A stretch of 64,000 bases of DNA from Lichenicola sp964248625 (GCA_964248625.1 CAXTZG010000004.1:26964-90963), one strand, 5' to 3'. Positions 1 to 9,419 are shown, counted from the stretch's first letter. Notes: a model not told the origin generated them from the sequence alone. Program-made: numbers and translations.

Positions 1-189
1 CCGGTCCTGCAGCATGCAGAAACCGCCGACACTCAGCAGCCCTTGATCGGCGTCATAGGTGCGGAAAGTGGATCTGGCGGCGTCGGCCGGAACCAGCCAC
101 GACGTCGACAGGGCCGTCATGGCAAGGACAGCCAAGGACGGCAGGATGCGTCTCAGGGTCCGCGCCGGCAGGCAGGCTGGCTTCGACAC
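1..189 (-). CDS. Periplasmic propeller sensor, N-terminus only (runs off left edge)
   Basis: Start chosen at GTG 189 because GGAGGA (complement of 201-206) lies 11 nt upstream and an in-frame stop sits at 196-198. The 63 visible codons give a signal peptide: a basic n-region (RTLRR), a hydrophobic stretch (ILPSLAVLAM...) and an ADA-AR cleavage site. Mature sequence then begins FRTYDADQGLLSVGGF and CMLQDR, which resembles the first blade of two-component-regulator (Reg_prop) propellers. The gene at 61103 starts its mature part in a similar way (FHAYGKADGLSDLNDS), so this is probably a second sensor of the same architecture, but its cytoplasmic output domain lies outside the window. It follows the small secreted peptide gene at 409-621 on the same strand, 219 nt downstream. 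An alternative start is ATG 120. The family call is moderately secure; the output domain is unknown. Confidence 0.6.
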   Translation of the reverse strand, partial: MSKPACLPARTLRRILPSLAVLAMTALSTSWLVPADAARSTFRTYDADQGLLSVGGFCMLQDR

Positions 190-360
190 GTTGGATCAGG
201 TCCTCCAACGCATTGCGCGATTGTACGCATGCGAGGGCACGGGATGATACAACCATAACGAGAAGTAACAATTAAATGACGAAGCGGAGACCGTTCAATA
301 TTTCATCAGCGGCTGGATCGGTCGAACCATGGTTTCGGCCACTCCTTGATCACCAAGAAG

Positions 361-375
361 CGGCCTGACCGGCCG
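361..375 (-). other. Small hairpin after the secreted peptide gene
   Basis: CGGCC (361-365) and GGCCG (371-375) form a 5-bp GC stem with a 5-nt loop, about 35 nt downstream of the peptide stop codon and before the sensor start at 189. There is no T-tract. It is weaker than the 9-bp hairpin in the equivalent position at 60933-60961. It could be an attenuator between the two genes, or chance in GC-rich DNA. Confidence 0.25.
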
Positions 376-408
376 GCGCAGGTAAGACAGGCGATCGTTC
401 CGGACTGT

Positions 409-621
409 TCAGGTCGGGTAATGGTGGCCGCACAGCGGATTGATGGCGGCGACCTCGTAGTGATGGCCGCACAGCGGATCAAAGTCGTCGTCCCCTGCAA
501 CGGTCGACAGGCCCGGTTGCCGGGTCGTCGTATCTGCACGGGCGCCAGCCGAGAAGCCGAGGACGGCGACGAGTGCTGCGGCGCCACCAAGAGACACGAT
601 GCGGTTCAGACGGGTTGTCAT
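409..621 (-). CDS. Small exported peptide with duplicated PLCGHHY motif
   Basis: A 70-residue product starting at ATG 621, with AGGA (complement of 631-634) nine nt upstream. It has a signal peptide (MTTRLNRIVSLGG, then AAALVAVLGFSAG, cleavage near ARA-DT). The short mature part carries two copies of PLCGHHY (DPLCGHHY and NPLCGHHY), 13 residues apart, and ends two residues after the second copy. An 18-nt DNA repeat underlies the two motifs, so they arose by tandem duplication. The two Cys could form a disulfide, and the CGHH cluster could bind metal. No known family is recognised. It lies directly upstream of the propeller sensor at 1-189, and the same order recurs at 60728/61103, so a role as ligand or signal for that sensor is possible but unproven. 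Confidence 0.6.
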   Translation of the reverse strand: MTTRLNRIVSLGGAAALVAVLGFSAGARADTTTRQPGLSTVAGDDDFDPLCGHHYEVAAINPLCGHHYPT

Positions 622-1177
622 TTCGATATATCCTGGATGAACAGGCCCTTTGCCTGCGGTCGGAAGAACATAGTCATCATCCGGCCTGGCGAGCAACAGC
701 AAAGCGAGGTTTAAGAACAAGAATCAGCTAAAAAGGCGAGTAATCATCCAGACTAAACGCTCTCACTCTACTTATTGAACCGTCTTTTTGCGGACGATTA
801 CTGCTGTCTGATGATCAATAAAGACTTCTGTGTTGCACAACGCTGTCTGCAAGCCGTGATTTAAAGGTTTGTTCAAGACCATCTTGAGTCTGATGAGCCG
901 GTTGTGACTCGCTGCTGGAAGCGCCGATTTGCAGGAGCTTCCGATATGGACCGAACAGAACCGCGGCCACTGCGACCGTGGCAGGCTGCGCTACCCCAGT
1001 GCCACGGACCAGGGCGATGTGGTCGAACTGCGTCCGCGCCGTCAGCCGGACCGCATCCTCCGCTCACGGGCCGTCGCACGCCCTCCGGCCGGTGCCTGGC
1101 CGAGTGCCGAACGGTCGGCGGCGTCTGGCACCACAGACCGGCCTTGCGTTCGGCTGGTACGCTCGCGACGATGCTGC
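622..1177. other. AT-richer intergenic region between divergent genes
   Basis: No convincing gene is seen. Positions 700-900 are clearly AT-richer than the surroundings and should hold the promoter of the minus-strand peptide gene at 409-621. The open frame continuing upstream of the peptidase start (929-1177) is arginine/proline-rich and looks non-coding. Confidence 0.5.
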
Positions 1178-3280
1178 ATGCCGAGCATGCGCCGTCTTCT
1201 TGTCCCGATCCTGTTCTGCGCCACGGCGCCAGCGGGGCTTGCCCACGCGGAGCCGGCCGGCACGCCCACGCCGCCCACGACTCCGCATGCCGACATCACC
1301 CATCCCGGGCCGGCAGGGTCGACCGCGCCACTGGCGGCGCCCGATCCGGCGGTGATCTTCGCGCCGTTCGAGAACGGCAACCAGCCGAACGCGTATCGCT
1401 TGGGCAGCGGGCTGCCAGGGCCGGCCTACTGGCAGAACCGCGCCGACTACACCATCAAGGCGACAATCGAGACCGGCCCGCACGTGCTGCACGGCAGCGA
1501 GACGATCGCCTACACCAACAACAGCCCCGACCCGCTGGACGTGCTCTGGGTGCAGCTCGACCAGAACACCTACAAGGCCGGCGCCCGCTCGCATTTCGTG
1601 TCGCGCTATTTCGAGGGTCACACCACCGATGGCGACGTGATCGAGAGCGTCGCCGTCGAGACCGATGGCGGCAGCGTGCCGGCATCGTTTCTGGTGTCGG
1701 ACACGCGGATGCAGGTCAGGCTGCCGTCGGTGCTGGCGCCGCACGGTGGACACCTGAAGCTGCATGTCGCCTGGCATCATACCGTGCCGGGGATCTGGGG
1801 CGGCCGCACGGCGGTGACGCCGACGAGGAATGGCGACATCTACGAGATGGGGCAATGGTTCCCGCGCATGGCGGTCTATGACGACCTGCGCGGCTGGGAT
1901 ACCGGCCCCTATCTGGGCCAGGAATTCTACCTGGAATACGGCGACATCGACTACAGCGTGACCGTGCCTTGGAACTTCCTGGTGCAGGGATCGGGCGCGC
2001 TGGTCAATGCCGGCGAGGTGCTGACCGCGACCGAGCGTGCACGCCTGGCGCAGGCGGCGTCGAGCGAGCAGACGGTGATGATCCGGGCTCCCGGCGAGGT
2101 CACCGATCCCGCCACCCGCCCGGTGCAAAGCGGAACGCTCACCTGGCACTTCCGCATGCAGAACACCCGCGACGTCGCCTTCGCCGCCTCGGCCGCTTTC
2201 GCCTGGGATGCCGCCAGGCTCGATCTGCCGCCGATCAGGCCGGCACCCGGCCGGTTCTCCTGGCTGGTCTCCTGGTTGCCTGGGGCGGACGCGCCGGTCC
2301 CGCGGCTGGCGATGTCGATCTATCCGGTGGAGGCGGCGTCGAACTGGGCGCGCTCGACCGAATACGTCAAGCACGCGATCGAGTACTTCTCCGGCAAGTG
2401 GTACCCGTTCCCGTGGCCGAACGCGGTCAACCTCGCCGGCCATGGTGCTGGCATGGAATATCCGGCGATGGCCTTCGACGGGATCAGCGACTCCGGCCGC
2501 GAGCTGTTCTGGATCACCACCCACGAGCTCGGCCATGGCTGGTTCCCGATGATCGTCGGCACCAACGAGCGGCGCTTCGCGTTCATGGACGAGGGCTTCA
2601 ACACCTTCATCGACATCTACGCCTCCGACCATTTCAACCACGGCGAATACGCGCCCAAGCGCGACCCGGAATATGCGCCGGGCGGCGGCAATCCGGTCGA
2701 GGAGATCATCCCCTGGCTGAAGGACCCGAAGGCCCCGGTGATGCTCAGCCCGTCGGATCTGGTGCTGGAGACCTACCGGCATCCGATCACCTATTTCAAA
2801 TCATCGCTCGGGCTCGTGCTGCTGCGCGAGCAGATCCTGGGCCCCGACCGCTTCGATCCGGCGTTCCGGCGCTACATCGCCGCCTGGGCCTACAAGCACC
2901 CGACGCCGTACGACTTCTTCCGCTTCATGGACAGCGAGGCGGGCGAGGACCTGTCCTGGTGGTGGCGCGGCTGGTACCAGCACAACTGGACGCTCGACAT
3001 GGCCATCACCGGCGCCACCTACCCGGACCACGACCCGACCAAGGGCGTGACGGTCAGCCTGATCGACAAGGGCTGGCTGCTGATGCCGGTGACCCTGGAG
3101 GCGAGGCTCGCCAACGGCAGCCGGATGCGCGTCACCGTGCCGGTCGAGGCCTGGATGAAGGGCGACCATACCGACGTGACGCTGCCGACGCGCGACGCCG
3201 TGCGGTCGGTGCTGCTCGATCCGGACGCACGGCTCCCCGACGGCGACCGCAGCGACAGCCGGCTCGATCTGACGCCCTAA
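1178..3280 (+). CDS. Secreted M1-family metallopeptidase
   Basis: A predicted zinc aminopeptidase of the M1 (gluzincin) family, exported to the periplasm. From ATG 1178 (or ATG 1187) it has 700 residues and begins with a signal peptide (MRRLLVPILFCAT...LAHA). The zinc motif HELGH is at residues 449-453, with the third ligand Glu at 472 in the DEGF segment, which is the HEXXH-X18-E spacing of M1 enzymes. A GAGMEYPAM segment before it corresponds to the GXMEN exopeptidase loop. Upstream in-frame codons back to 929 are low-complexity and lack a signal peptide, so the later start is preferred. hflX follows 54 bp downstream behind a strong hairpin. Substrate is unknown; the family assignment is strong. 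Confidence 0.9.
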   Translation: MPSMRRLLVPILFCATAPAGLAHAEPAGTPTPPTTPHADITHPGPAGSTAPLAAPDPAVIFAPFENGNQPNAYRLGSGLPGPAYWQNRADYTIKATIETGPHVLHGSETIAYTNNSPDPLDVLWVQLDQNTYKAGARSHFVSRYFEGHTTDGDVIESVAVETDGGSVPASFLVSDTRMQVRLPSVLAPHGGHLKLHVAWHHTVPGIWGGRTAVTPTRNGDIYEMGQWFPRMAVYDDLRGWDTGPYLGQEFYLEYGDIDYSVTVPWNFLVQGSGALVNAGEVLTATERARLAQAASSEQTVMIRAPGEVTDPATRPVQSGTLTWHFRMQNTRDVAFAASAAFAWDAARLDLPPIRPAPGRFSWLVSWLPGADAPVPRLAMSIYPVEAASNWARSTEYVKHAIEYFSGKWYPFPWPNAVNLAGHGAGMEYPAMAFDGISDSGRELFWITTHELGHGWFPMIVGTNERRFAFMDEGFNTFIDIYASDHFNHGEYAPKRDPEYAPGGGNPVEEIIPWLKDPKAPVMLSPSDLVLETYRHPITYFKSSLGLVLLREQILGPDRFDPAFRRYIAAWAYKHPTPYDFFRFMDSEAGEDLSWWWRGWYQHNWTLDMAITGATYPDHDPTKGVTVSLIDKGWLLMPVTLEARLANGSRMRVTVPVEAWMKGDHTDVTLPTRDAVRSVLLDPDARLPDGDRSDSRLDLTP

Positions 3281-3284
3281 GCAA

Positions 3285-3314
3285 CGGCCCGGCCCGCCGC
3301 GCCAGGCCGGGCCG
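3285..3314 (+). terminator. 10-bp GC hairpin between peptidase gene and hflX
   Basis: CGGCCCGGCC (3285-3294) pairs perfectly with GGCCGGGCCG (3305-3314) across a 10-nt loop, starting five bases after the peptidase stop codon. No T-tract follows, so it may act as an RNA 3' stabiliser or weak terminator. It ends only 20 nt before the hflX start and could also affect hflX expression. Confidence 0.55.
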
Positions 3315-3334
3315 ATCCGTGCTAGCTCCCTGCC

Positions 3335-4693
3335 ATGGAGACCAAACCACCCGTTCCGCTCGCCATCCTCATCGGCATCCAGACCCCGGAGGTCGACGAC
3401 GTCGCGCACCTCGCCAACCTCGAGGAGCTCGGGCGCCTGGTCAGGACGCTCGGCTACGAGGTCGTCGGCACGCTGTCCCAGAAGCGCGAAGGCACCGGCA
3501 GCGGCGCCGTGCTCGGCAGCGGCAAGCTCGCCGAGCTTTCGGCGATCACCGGCGGCACCGGCATCATCGGATCGATGGCCGTGGCACCGAAATCCAAGGC
3601 GCGCGAGCGGTTCGAGGGTGCCCCGGACAGGAAGAACGCCGACCGGGACGAGCCCGATCCGGAGGCGGCACGCAAGCCGGAGTTCGTGATCGTCGACCAC
3701 GAACTCTCCCCAAGCCAGATACGCAATCTGGAGCGGGCGACGGGCGCGCAGGTGCTGGACCGTACCGGCGTGATCGTGGAGATCTTCCACCGCCATGCCA
3801 ACAGCCGGGAGGCCAAGCTGCAGGTGGAGATGGCGCGCCTGAAATACGTGGCGCCGCGCCTGCGGGAATCCTCGGCCGGCGGCGGACGGCAGCGCGGCCC
3901 GGGTGCGGGCGAGAGCGATCTCGATCTCGACCGCCGCAAGATCCGCGACCGGCTGGCCGAGCTCAAGGAGCAGCTGGAGGATGTGCAGCGCAACAACGAC
4001 CAGCGCCGCTCGGCACGTCGCGATCAGCTGCGGGTGGCGCTGGTCGGCTATACCAACGCCGGCAAGTCGTCGCTGATGCGGGCGCTGACCGGCAGCGAGG
4101 TGCTGGTCGAGGACAAGCTGTTCGCGACGCTCGACACCACCGTGCGCATCCTGCAGCCGGAAACCAGGCCGCGCGTGCTGGTGTCCGACACGGTCGGCTT
4201 CATCAAGCAGCTGCCGCACGACCTCGTCGCCTCGTTCCGCTCCACGCTGGCCGAGGCGCTCGAAGCGTCGCTGCTGCTGTTCGTGGTCGATGCGTCCGAT
4301 CCGACCTACGAGGCGCAGCTCGAGGTGAGCCGGGGCGTGCTGCGGGAGATCGGCGCGGACATCGTCCCCTCGCGCCTGCTGCTCAACAAGACCGACCGCA
4401 TCGACGAAGCCGGCCTGGCCGCGCTGCAGGCGAAGCACCCGGAAGCGATCCTGCTTTCCGCGCAGTCAAGCACGGACGTGAGCCTGCTTCGCGACACGAT
4501 CGCAGGCTTTTTCGAAGCCGCCATGGTTGAGGACCTGCTCGTGCTTCCCTATGCGAAGCAGGGGTTGATCGGCGAGGTGTATGAGAGTGCGCGCGTGCTG
4601 TCGGAGGATTACGACGAGCGCGGCCGCATCCTGCGGGTGCGTGGACTGCCCGGCGCCATCGCACGCCTGCAGAAGGCCCTGTCCGCGTCCTGA
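3335..4693 (+). CDS. hflX: GTPase HflX
   Basis: A 452-residue ribosome-associated GTPase of the HflX family, which splits stalled or stress-inactivated ribosomes. The N-terminal HflX domain includes GAVLGSGK and the VIVDHELSPSQIRNLE region, followed by a coiled segment (GAGESDLDLDRRKIRDRL, about 190-225). The G domain has G1 GYTNAGKSS (238-246), a threonine-rich switch (ATLDTTV), G3 DTVG (285-288) and G4 NKTD (351-354). The length is typical. Many alphaproteobacteria carry hfq next to hflX; here it stands alone after a peptidase gene. Confidence in function is high. Confidence 0.95.
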   Translation: METKPPVPLAILIGIQTPEVDDVAHLANLEELGRLVRTLGYEVVGTLSQKREGTGSGAVLGSGKLAELSAITGGTGIIGSMAVAPKSKARERFEGAPDRKNADRDEPDPEAARKPEFVIVDHELSPSQIRNLERATGAQVLDRTGVIVEIFHRHANSREAKLQVEMARLKYVAPRLRESSAGGGRQRGPGAGESDLDLDRRKIRDRLAELKEQLEDVQRNNDQRRSARRDQLRVALVGYTNAGKSSLMRALTGSEVLVEDKLFATLDTTVRILQPETRPRVLVSDTVGFIKQLPHDLVASFRSTLAEALEASLLLFVVDASDPTYEAQLEVSRGVLREIGADIVPSRLLLNKTDRIDEAGLAALQAKHPEAILLSAQSSTDVSLLRDTIAGFFEAAMVEDLLVLPYAKQGLIGEVYESARVLSEDYDERGRILRVRGLPGAIARLQKALSAS

Positions 4694-5023
4694 GCCGGAT
4701 CACCGGTCGGCGGCGCTCGATGGCGCGGCACGGCCGGGAAACGGCATCGCCTGGATGGCAGACGCGAACACCACCTCTCGACGGTACGTGACGCCGCGGA
4801 CCGGGACGCTTCCGCACGCTGCGCGATATCGGCGGAGGACGCACAGCACCCACGCGGGCCCATCGGATTCTTCCGGAAGCGGAAGCGTCGATCCGGACCA
4901 CCGGTCGTGGACATCATCGCTTGCAGAACAGCCGCTGGACGCTTGACGGGACAGCCTGAGCATGACCACCTAATCTGCAAGTTGCATAGCTAGTCAATAG
5001 CTAGCACCCGATGAGGAACGCGG
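4694..5023. other. Intergenic region, no gene seen
   Basis: No open frame here resembles a gene. The segment near 4975-5010, with repeated CTAGCTA-like bases, probably held the promoter of the broken SDR gene that follows. Confidence 0.4.
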
Positions 5024-5152
5024 ATGAACCTTGGTCTCGATGGCAAGGTTGCTGTCATCACCGACGGTCGTATCGATATCGGTCTGGCGATCGCCGAAGG
5101 CCTTGCCGCCGAGAAGGCCAATGCTGATGGCGGCATGTTGAAAACCCTTTGA
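5024..5152 (+). pseudogene. Truncated short-chain dehydrogenase (SDR) N-terminus
   Basis: Only 42 codons remain. MNLGLDGKVAVITDG and IGLAIAEGLAAE match the first beta strand and dinucleotide-binding helix of SDR oxidoreductases (usual pattern GKVAVITGGxxGIGxAIA). The second Gly of TGGxxGIG is Asp here, and the frame stops right after the second strand. It has a plausible start context but cannot encode an enzyme. It looks like the relic of a deletion ahead of the hydrolase gene at 5244. Confidence 0.7.
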
Positions 5153-5243
5153 CCTGAGTGCTGCTTCCGCTCGTGCTGGCGGCTTGAGCAGGATCATTGC
5201 GGCATCAAGGGCAGGACCCGGTGTGAGAGCATGGAGACTATGA

Positions 5244-6293
5244 ATGATTGACGGGCCTCGTCGTCTCGCGCTGATGGCATTGACCTTTGTCCTCGGTGCT
5301 GCAACCGCTGCAACCGGAGCACCGCTCGACGTGCCGGCGAAAGTCCTGCCGCCACCCACTGCGGATATCAGCGCACAGATGCAGGCCATCATCGCCCGGC
5401 CCTACAATCCGAACTGGAACCTGCAATACACGACCGGTGCCGAGTGGCGGACGTTTGCGGATAAGCAGGCGGCTGACACCGTCAAGACCATACCGGGGAT
5501 GCTTGACCGGCTGCATGTGAAGATCGAGCCGTCAACGATCGCCGGGGTGAAGGTCTACGCGATCACTCCCGATGTCATCCCGCCGGAAAACCAGGACAAA
5601 CTGCTGATCCATGTGCATGGCGGCTGCTATGTGCTGTTTCCCGGCGAGTCGGGAGCGACCGAGGGAACCATGATGGCCGGCTTTGGTCACTACAAGGTCG
5701 TGTCGGTCGATTATCGCATGCCGCCCGAAGCCTACTTTCCGTCTGCGGTGGACGATCCGATGGCTGTCTACAAGGAGGTGCTGAAGACGCACAGCCCGAA
5801 GGATGTGGCATTTTTCGGCACATCTGCCGGGGGAGCGATCACGCTTGAGATGGTCCTGCGTGCCAAGCAGCTGGGTTTGCCGGTGCCTGGCGCCATCGCG
5901 CCCGGCACGCCGATGTCGGATGTGACCAAGACGGGCGACAGCTTCGCCACCAACACGATGGTCGACAACGTGCTGGTATCGCGCGACGGCTTCTGCCACG
6001 CGGCGACGAAGACCTATGCGCAGGGTCATGACCTAGCAGACCCGCTGCTGTCGCCGGTCAATGGCGACATGCACGGCTTCCCGCCGGCGATCCTGACGAC
6101 CGGAACACGCGATCTGCTGCTGAGCAACACGGTTCGCGTGCATCGCAAGCTGCTCCGATCCGGGGTGCCCGCCATACTCGAGGTCTTCGAAGGCGAGAGC
6201 CATGCGCAGTATCAGTTCGATGATACGGTGCCGGAAACCCGGGAAGCGTTCACCGAGATCGCGGCCTTCTTCCAACAGCATCTCGGTCACTGA
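5244..6293 (+). CDS. Exported alpha/beta hydrolase, hormone-sensitive-lipase type
   Basis: A 349-residue esterase-like protein of the HSL (family IV lipase) group. It starts at ATG 5244 with GGAG eight nt upstream and has a signal peptide (MIDGPRRLALMALTFVLG, cleaved near ATG-AP). The HGG oxyanion-hole motif is at 125-127, the nucleophile elbow GTSAGG gives Ser194, and Asp290 (TGTRD) and His320 (GESHAQ) complete the triad. The family usually hydrolyses short- to medium-chain acyl esters; the real substrate is unknown. It lies next to an SDR remnant and convergent to cfa. Confidence 0.85.
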   Translation: MIDGPRRLALMALTFVLGAATAATGAPLDVPAKVLPPPTADISAQMQAIIARPYNPNWNLQYTTGAEWRTFADKQAADTVKTIPGMLDRLHVKIEPSTIAGVKVYAITPDVIPPENQDKLLIHVHGGCYVLFPGESGATEGTMMAGFGHYKVVSVDYRMPPEAYFPSAVDDPMAVYKEVLKTHSPKDVAFFGTSAGGAITLEMVLRAKQLGLPVPGAIAPGTPMSDVTKTGDSFATNTMVDNVLVSRDGFCHAATKTYAQGHDLADPLLSPVNGDMHGFPPAILTTGTRDLLLSNTVRVHRKLLRSGVPAILEVFEGESHAQYQFDDTVPETREAFTEIAAFFQQHLGH

Positions 6294-6443
6294 CCGACGC
6301 CAAGGCCGGGGCAGGCATGCCGGAAACGGACCATGCACGGACCGGACTGGCCGGCGTTCCGGCGATAAGGATGGCGATCCTCGGTTGCCCATCGCCTCCC
6401 GATGGCTTGATGTCGTGACATCGCCGACACCGGCGAGCCGGCT

Positions 6444-7667
6444 TCAAGCCGGTACCAGTCGATCCTGCGAAAGATAGTTTCTGGTGTAGGGAACGGCTGA
6501 GTGCGTTCTGCACAGCTGGATCTGAAAGTTCAGCTCGTTTTCCCTGCGAAATGCGAGCTCGCAGCCGGCGAGATAGAATTCGAACATGCGGCAGAACCGT
6601 TCGTCGTAGAGGTCCTTGACGGCGGCGCGATTGGCGGCGAGCCGCTGTCGCCAATGGGCAATCGTGAACGCGTAATGCAGGCGCAGCACCTCGACATCCG
6701 TGGCGATCAGGCCTGATCGCTCTATGGCCGGCATCATCTCGCTGAGGGCTGGCGAGTAGCCTCCGGGAAAGATGTATTTGGCGAGCCAGGCATTGGTCTC
6801 GGACGGGGGGCCGCTCTGGCCGATCGTGTGCAGCAGTGCCACGCCATCATCCTTCAGGCAGCGCGCAACGGTGCGGAAGAACGTTCCATAGTGGTTGACG
6901 CCGACATGCTCGAACATTCCGACCGACACCACCCGATCATACCGTTTGGTCTCGCTGCGATAGTCGCGCAACTCGAACCGCACCTGATCGGACAGACCTT
7001 CCGCCGCCGCCCGCTCACGTGCGAGCAGCAGTTGTTCCTGGGAAAGGGTGATGCCGGTGACGAGGGCGCCATGCTCGCGTGCCAGCGTGATCGCAAGACC
7101 GCCCCAGCCGCAACCGATGTCGAGCACTTCGAGGTTCGGCCGGTCGAGCAAAAGCTTTGCCGCAATATGACGCTTCTTCGCAGCTTGCGCCTCTTCGAGC
7201 GTCTCCTTGCCGGTCTCGAAATAGGCGCAAGAATATTGCTGATCTGCATCAAGTATAAGCTTGTACAGGCCGGCATCGAGATCATAATGATGCGCGACGT
7301 TGCGGATGGCGCGGCGCGCCGGATTGAACTGGCGCAGCGAGCGCAGAAGATAGCGGGCCCGGGCGCGAATGCGCAGAGCCGGATGCTGACCACCTCGCGA
7401 CAGGTTCAGCACAAGAAGATCGAGCAACTCGTAGATGCTGCAGCCGACCGGTTCGAGGCTGCCATCCATGTAGGCTTCGCCGACGGCCAGCCCAGGATTG
7501 AGGAGCACGCCTTTCATCGCCCTGTCGTTGCGAAATGCTAGCCCTGCGGTCGGAGTCGGGCCAGAACCATAATGCTGCGTACTGCCGTCGGGCCAGACCA
7601 CGACAAGCCTGCCCTCGCGAATGAGCCGTTTGAGCATGATATCGAGCGCCGCTCGCAACATATGCAT
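6444..7667 (-). CDS. cfa: Cyclopropane-fatty-acyl-phospholipid synthase
   Basis: About 407 residues from ATG 7667 (or ATG 7661). It transfers a methylene group from S-adenosylmethionine to double bonds of membrane phospholipid acyl chains. The N-terminal lipid-binding part contains GEAYMDGSLE. NVAHHYDLDAGLY (123-135) is a CFA-synthase signature, and VLDIGCGWGG (181-190) is the SAM-binding loop. C-terminal VGMFEHVG and the aromatic FEFYLAGCELAFR region are also typical. It appears monocistronic and convergent to the hydrolase gene at 5244. Function is secure. Confidence 0.93.
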   Translation of the reverse strand: MHMLRAALDIMLKRLIREGRLVVVWPDGSTQHYGSGPTPTAGLAFRNDRAMKGVLLNPGLAVGEAYMDGSLEPVGCSIYELLDLLVLNLSRGGQHPALRIRARARYLLRSLRQFNPARRAIRNVAHHYDLDAGLYKLILDADQQYSCAYFETGKETLEEAQAAKKRHIAAKLLLDRPNLEVLDIGCGWGGLAITLAREHGALVTGITLSQEQLLLARERAAAEGLSDQVRFELRDYRSETKRYDRVVSVGMFEHVGVNHYGTFFRTVARCLKDDGVALLHTIGQSGPPSETNAWLAKYIFPGGYSPALSEMMPAIERSGLIATDVEVLRLHYAFTIAHWRQRLAANRAAVKDLYDERFCRMFEFYLAGCELAFRRENELNFQIQLCRTHSAVPYTRNYLSQDRLVPA

Positions 7668-8144
7668 TGGTCTACAATCCGCTGTCTGTCTGTGGCGGCC
7701 AGCATGGCCGCGCTGCGCCACAGGACGATGAGCACCGTCGTGATGGCTGACAACGCACGCCGAAGTCGGTCAGTCCCGATCGTGCCGCGAGGAACGGCAG
7801 ATCATCGGCATGAGATGCGGAAACGTCGCAAGGCACTAAAGCAGACTTCTTGACCCCGGGCAAACCGACGAGATCGCGGTGTCATGGTAAAGCAGAAATC
7901 TGAAATCATCCCACCAGCGCCGATCGGGCCAACGCGACGCGGACCGGGTGTCGTGGGCATGGGCTGTCCAGTCAAGCTGATCATGGTCGGTCGGGACGAT
8001 GGACGGCATGTCGCGTCGGGCGGCAAACCGATTTCTTTCCAACGCCGACACCAGGCGGCGGTTTCTGAGACGGGCTCCACGTCTCTCCGCGATCGGCCTG
8101 TGTGCGCGACCGAGGTGGCTCGCACAGGACAGCGCTGGCCGGCG
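7668..8144. other. Intergenic region upstream of cfa
   Basis: A GCGGCC-agcat-GGCCGC hairpin lies at 7695-7711, close to the cfa start. A minus-strand frame at 7836-8009 contains PDRRWWDDFRFLLYHD, which looks somewhat protein-like but has no ribosome binding site and no recognised relatives. Otherwise nothing is seen; the cfa promoter should be here. Confidence 0.35.
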
Positions 8145-9371
8145 CTACTGCGCCAGGTCGTTCAGGCTCAGCATCGCCAGCAGCAGCGACGACACGATGC
8201 CGGCCACCGCGGCGCCCATGATGACCGTGATGACGGGAACCAGCAGTGCCACGAGGCGCTCGACGCGGATGCGGACCTGCGCCTCGTGGATCTCGGCTGC
8301 GCGCAGCGCCATCGGACCAAGCTGCGCGGTTTCCTCGCCCAGGCGGAGCAGGTGGATGGCGCGTGCCGGAAAGATGCCGGCCGCCTCCAGGGTCCGCGAC
8401 AGGCCGGCGCCGCCCTTGGCGCTCTCGATGGCGCGGTCGATGGCGCCGAGGACGGCAAGGTTGCCGATCACGTCACGGACGATGCTCATGGCGCCGATCA
8501 GCGGAACGCCGTTGCCGAGCAGCGTGCCGAGCGTGCGGGTGAAGCGTGCGGCGAGCACCTCGCGCATCAGCAGGCCGATGGTGGGCAGGCGCAGCAGCGT
8601 CCGGTCGACGAACAGGCGGGCACGCTCCTGGCGCAGCGCCTGACGGACCAGGATGCCGAGCAGGACAAGGCCCAGGAGCAGGAACAGGCCGTCGCTGCTC
8701 AGGATGTCGCCCGCCGTGATCAGCATCTGCGTGGAGCGGGGCAGGGCGGCGCCGTTCTGCTCGAACAACGGCACGAACTGCGGCAGCACGCGCGTCAGCA
8801 GCAGGACGATCGAGCCGATCGCAGCCAGGGCGAGCATGGTCGGATAGATCATCGCCGATTGCAGCGTGGTCACCAGCGCGCGCTCGCGCTCCATCAGGGT
8901 CGCCAGACGCTCCAGCGTCGAGGACAGGTCGCCGCCTGCCTCGGCTGCCCGCACCAGCCCCAGATAGAGCCGGGGGAAGCTGTCGGGATAGCGGCCAAGG
9001 GCGGCATGCAGCGTCGATCCGTCACGAACGGCGGCACGTATGCCGTCCAGCACGACGCGCACGCGCGGGCCGGGCGCGGTCTCCACCAGGAACCGCATCG
9101 CGCGGTCGAGGTCCTGTCCGGCACCGAGCATGACCGAGAGCTCGCGGGTCAGGTTGGTGACCTCCTGACGCTTCAGGCCGCTGCGGCTGAGCCGGCCGAT
9201 CTCGAACCTGAGGCCGGCTTCCAGCAGGCCGCCGCCGGACGGCTCGGCGCGCATCGGGATGTTGCCCTGACGGCGGATCCAGGCGACGGCATCCGCCTCG
9301 GTCGCCGCCACCGTGGTGCCGCGAACGGTCTCGCCGGCGGGGCTGATGGCGGTGAAGCGGAAGCTGGGCAT
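8145..9371 (-). CDS. gspF: Type II secretion inner-membrane platform protein GspF
   Basis: A 408-residue polytopic membrane protein, the usual length for GspF/PilC. It starts MPSFRFTAISPAGETVRG, typical of the family, and carries two duplicated cytoplasmic GspF domains. The first contains LTRELSVMLGAGQDLDRAM and the second FTRTLGTLLGNGVPLIGAM. Hydrophobic segments lie near 170-190, 215-240 and the C-terminus. GspF anchors the GspE ATPase and pseudopilus assembly. It is the last gene of gspG-gspO-gspE-gspF, 48 bp after gspE. Confidence 0.95.
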   Translation of the reverse strand: MPSFRFTAISPAGETVRGTTVAATEADAVAWIRRQGNIPMRAEPSGGGLLEAGLRFEIGRLSRSGLKRQEVTNLTRELSVMLGAGQDLDRAMRFLVETAPGPRVRVVLDGIRAAVRDGSTLHAALGRYPDSFPRLYLGLVRAAEAGGDLSSTLERLATLMERERALVTTLQSAMIYPTMLALAAIGSIVLLLTRVLPQFVPLFEQNGAALPRSTQMLITAGDILSSDGLFLLLGLVLLGILVRQALRQERARLFVDRTLLRLPTIGLLMREVLAARFTRTLGTLLGNGVPLIGAMSIVRDVIGNLAVLGAIDRAIESAKGGAGLSRTLEAAGIFPARAIHLLRLGEETAQLGPMALRAAEIHEAQVRIRVERLVALLVPVITVIMGAAVAGIVSSLLLAMLSLNDLAQ

Positions 9372-9419
9372 CAGGCGGCTGTGCCTCCGGTCCGCCGCGG
9401 CGCCGGGGTCCTGCCCATG

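Noticed and set aside
420..482. Possible CRISPR-like or regulatory repeat from two near-identical 18-nt blocks
   Set aside because: Only two copies, both in frame within the small peptide gene, explained by coding-motif duplication.
7836..8009. Possible 57-residue minus-strand protein with RRWWDDFRFLLYHD
   Set aside because: No ribosome binding site, no relatives recognised; mentioned only in the intergenic note.
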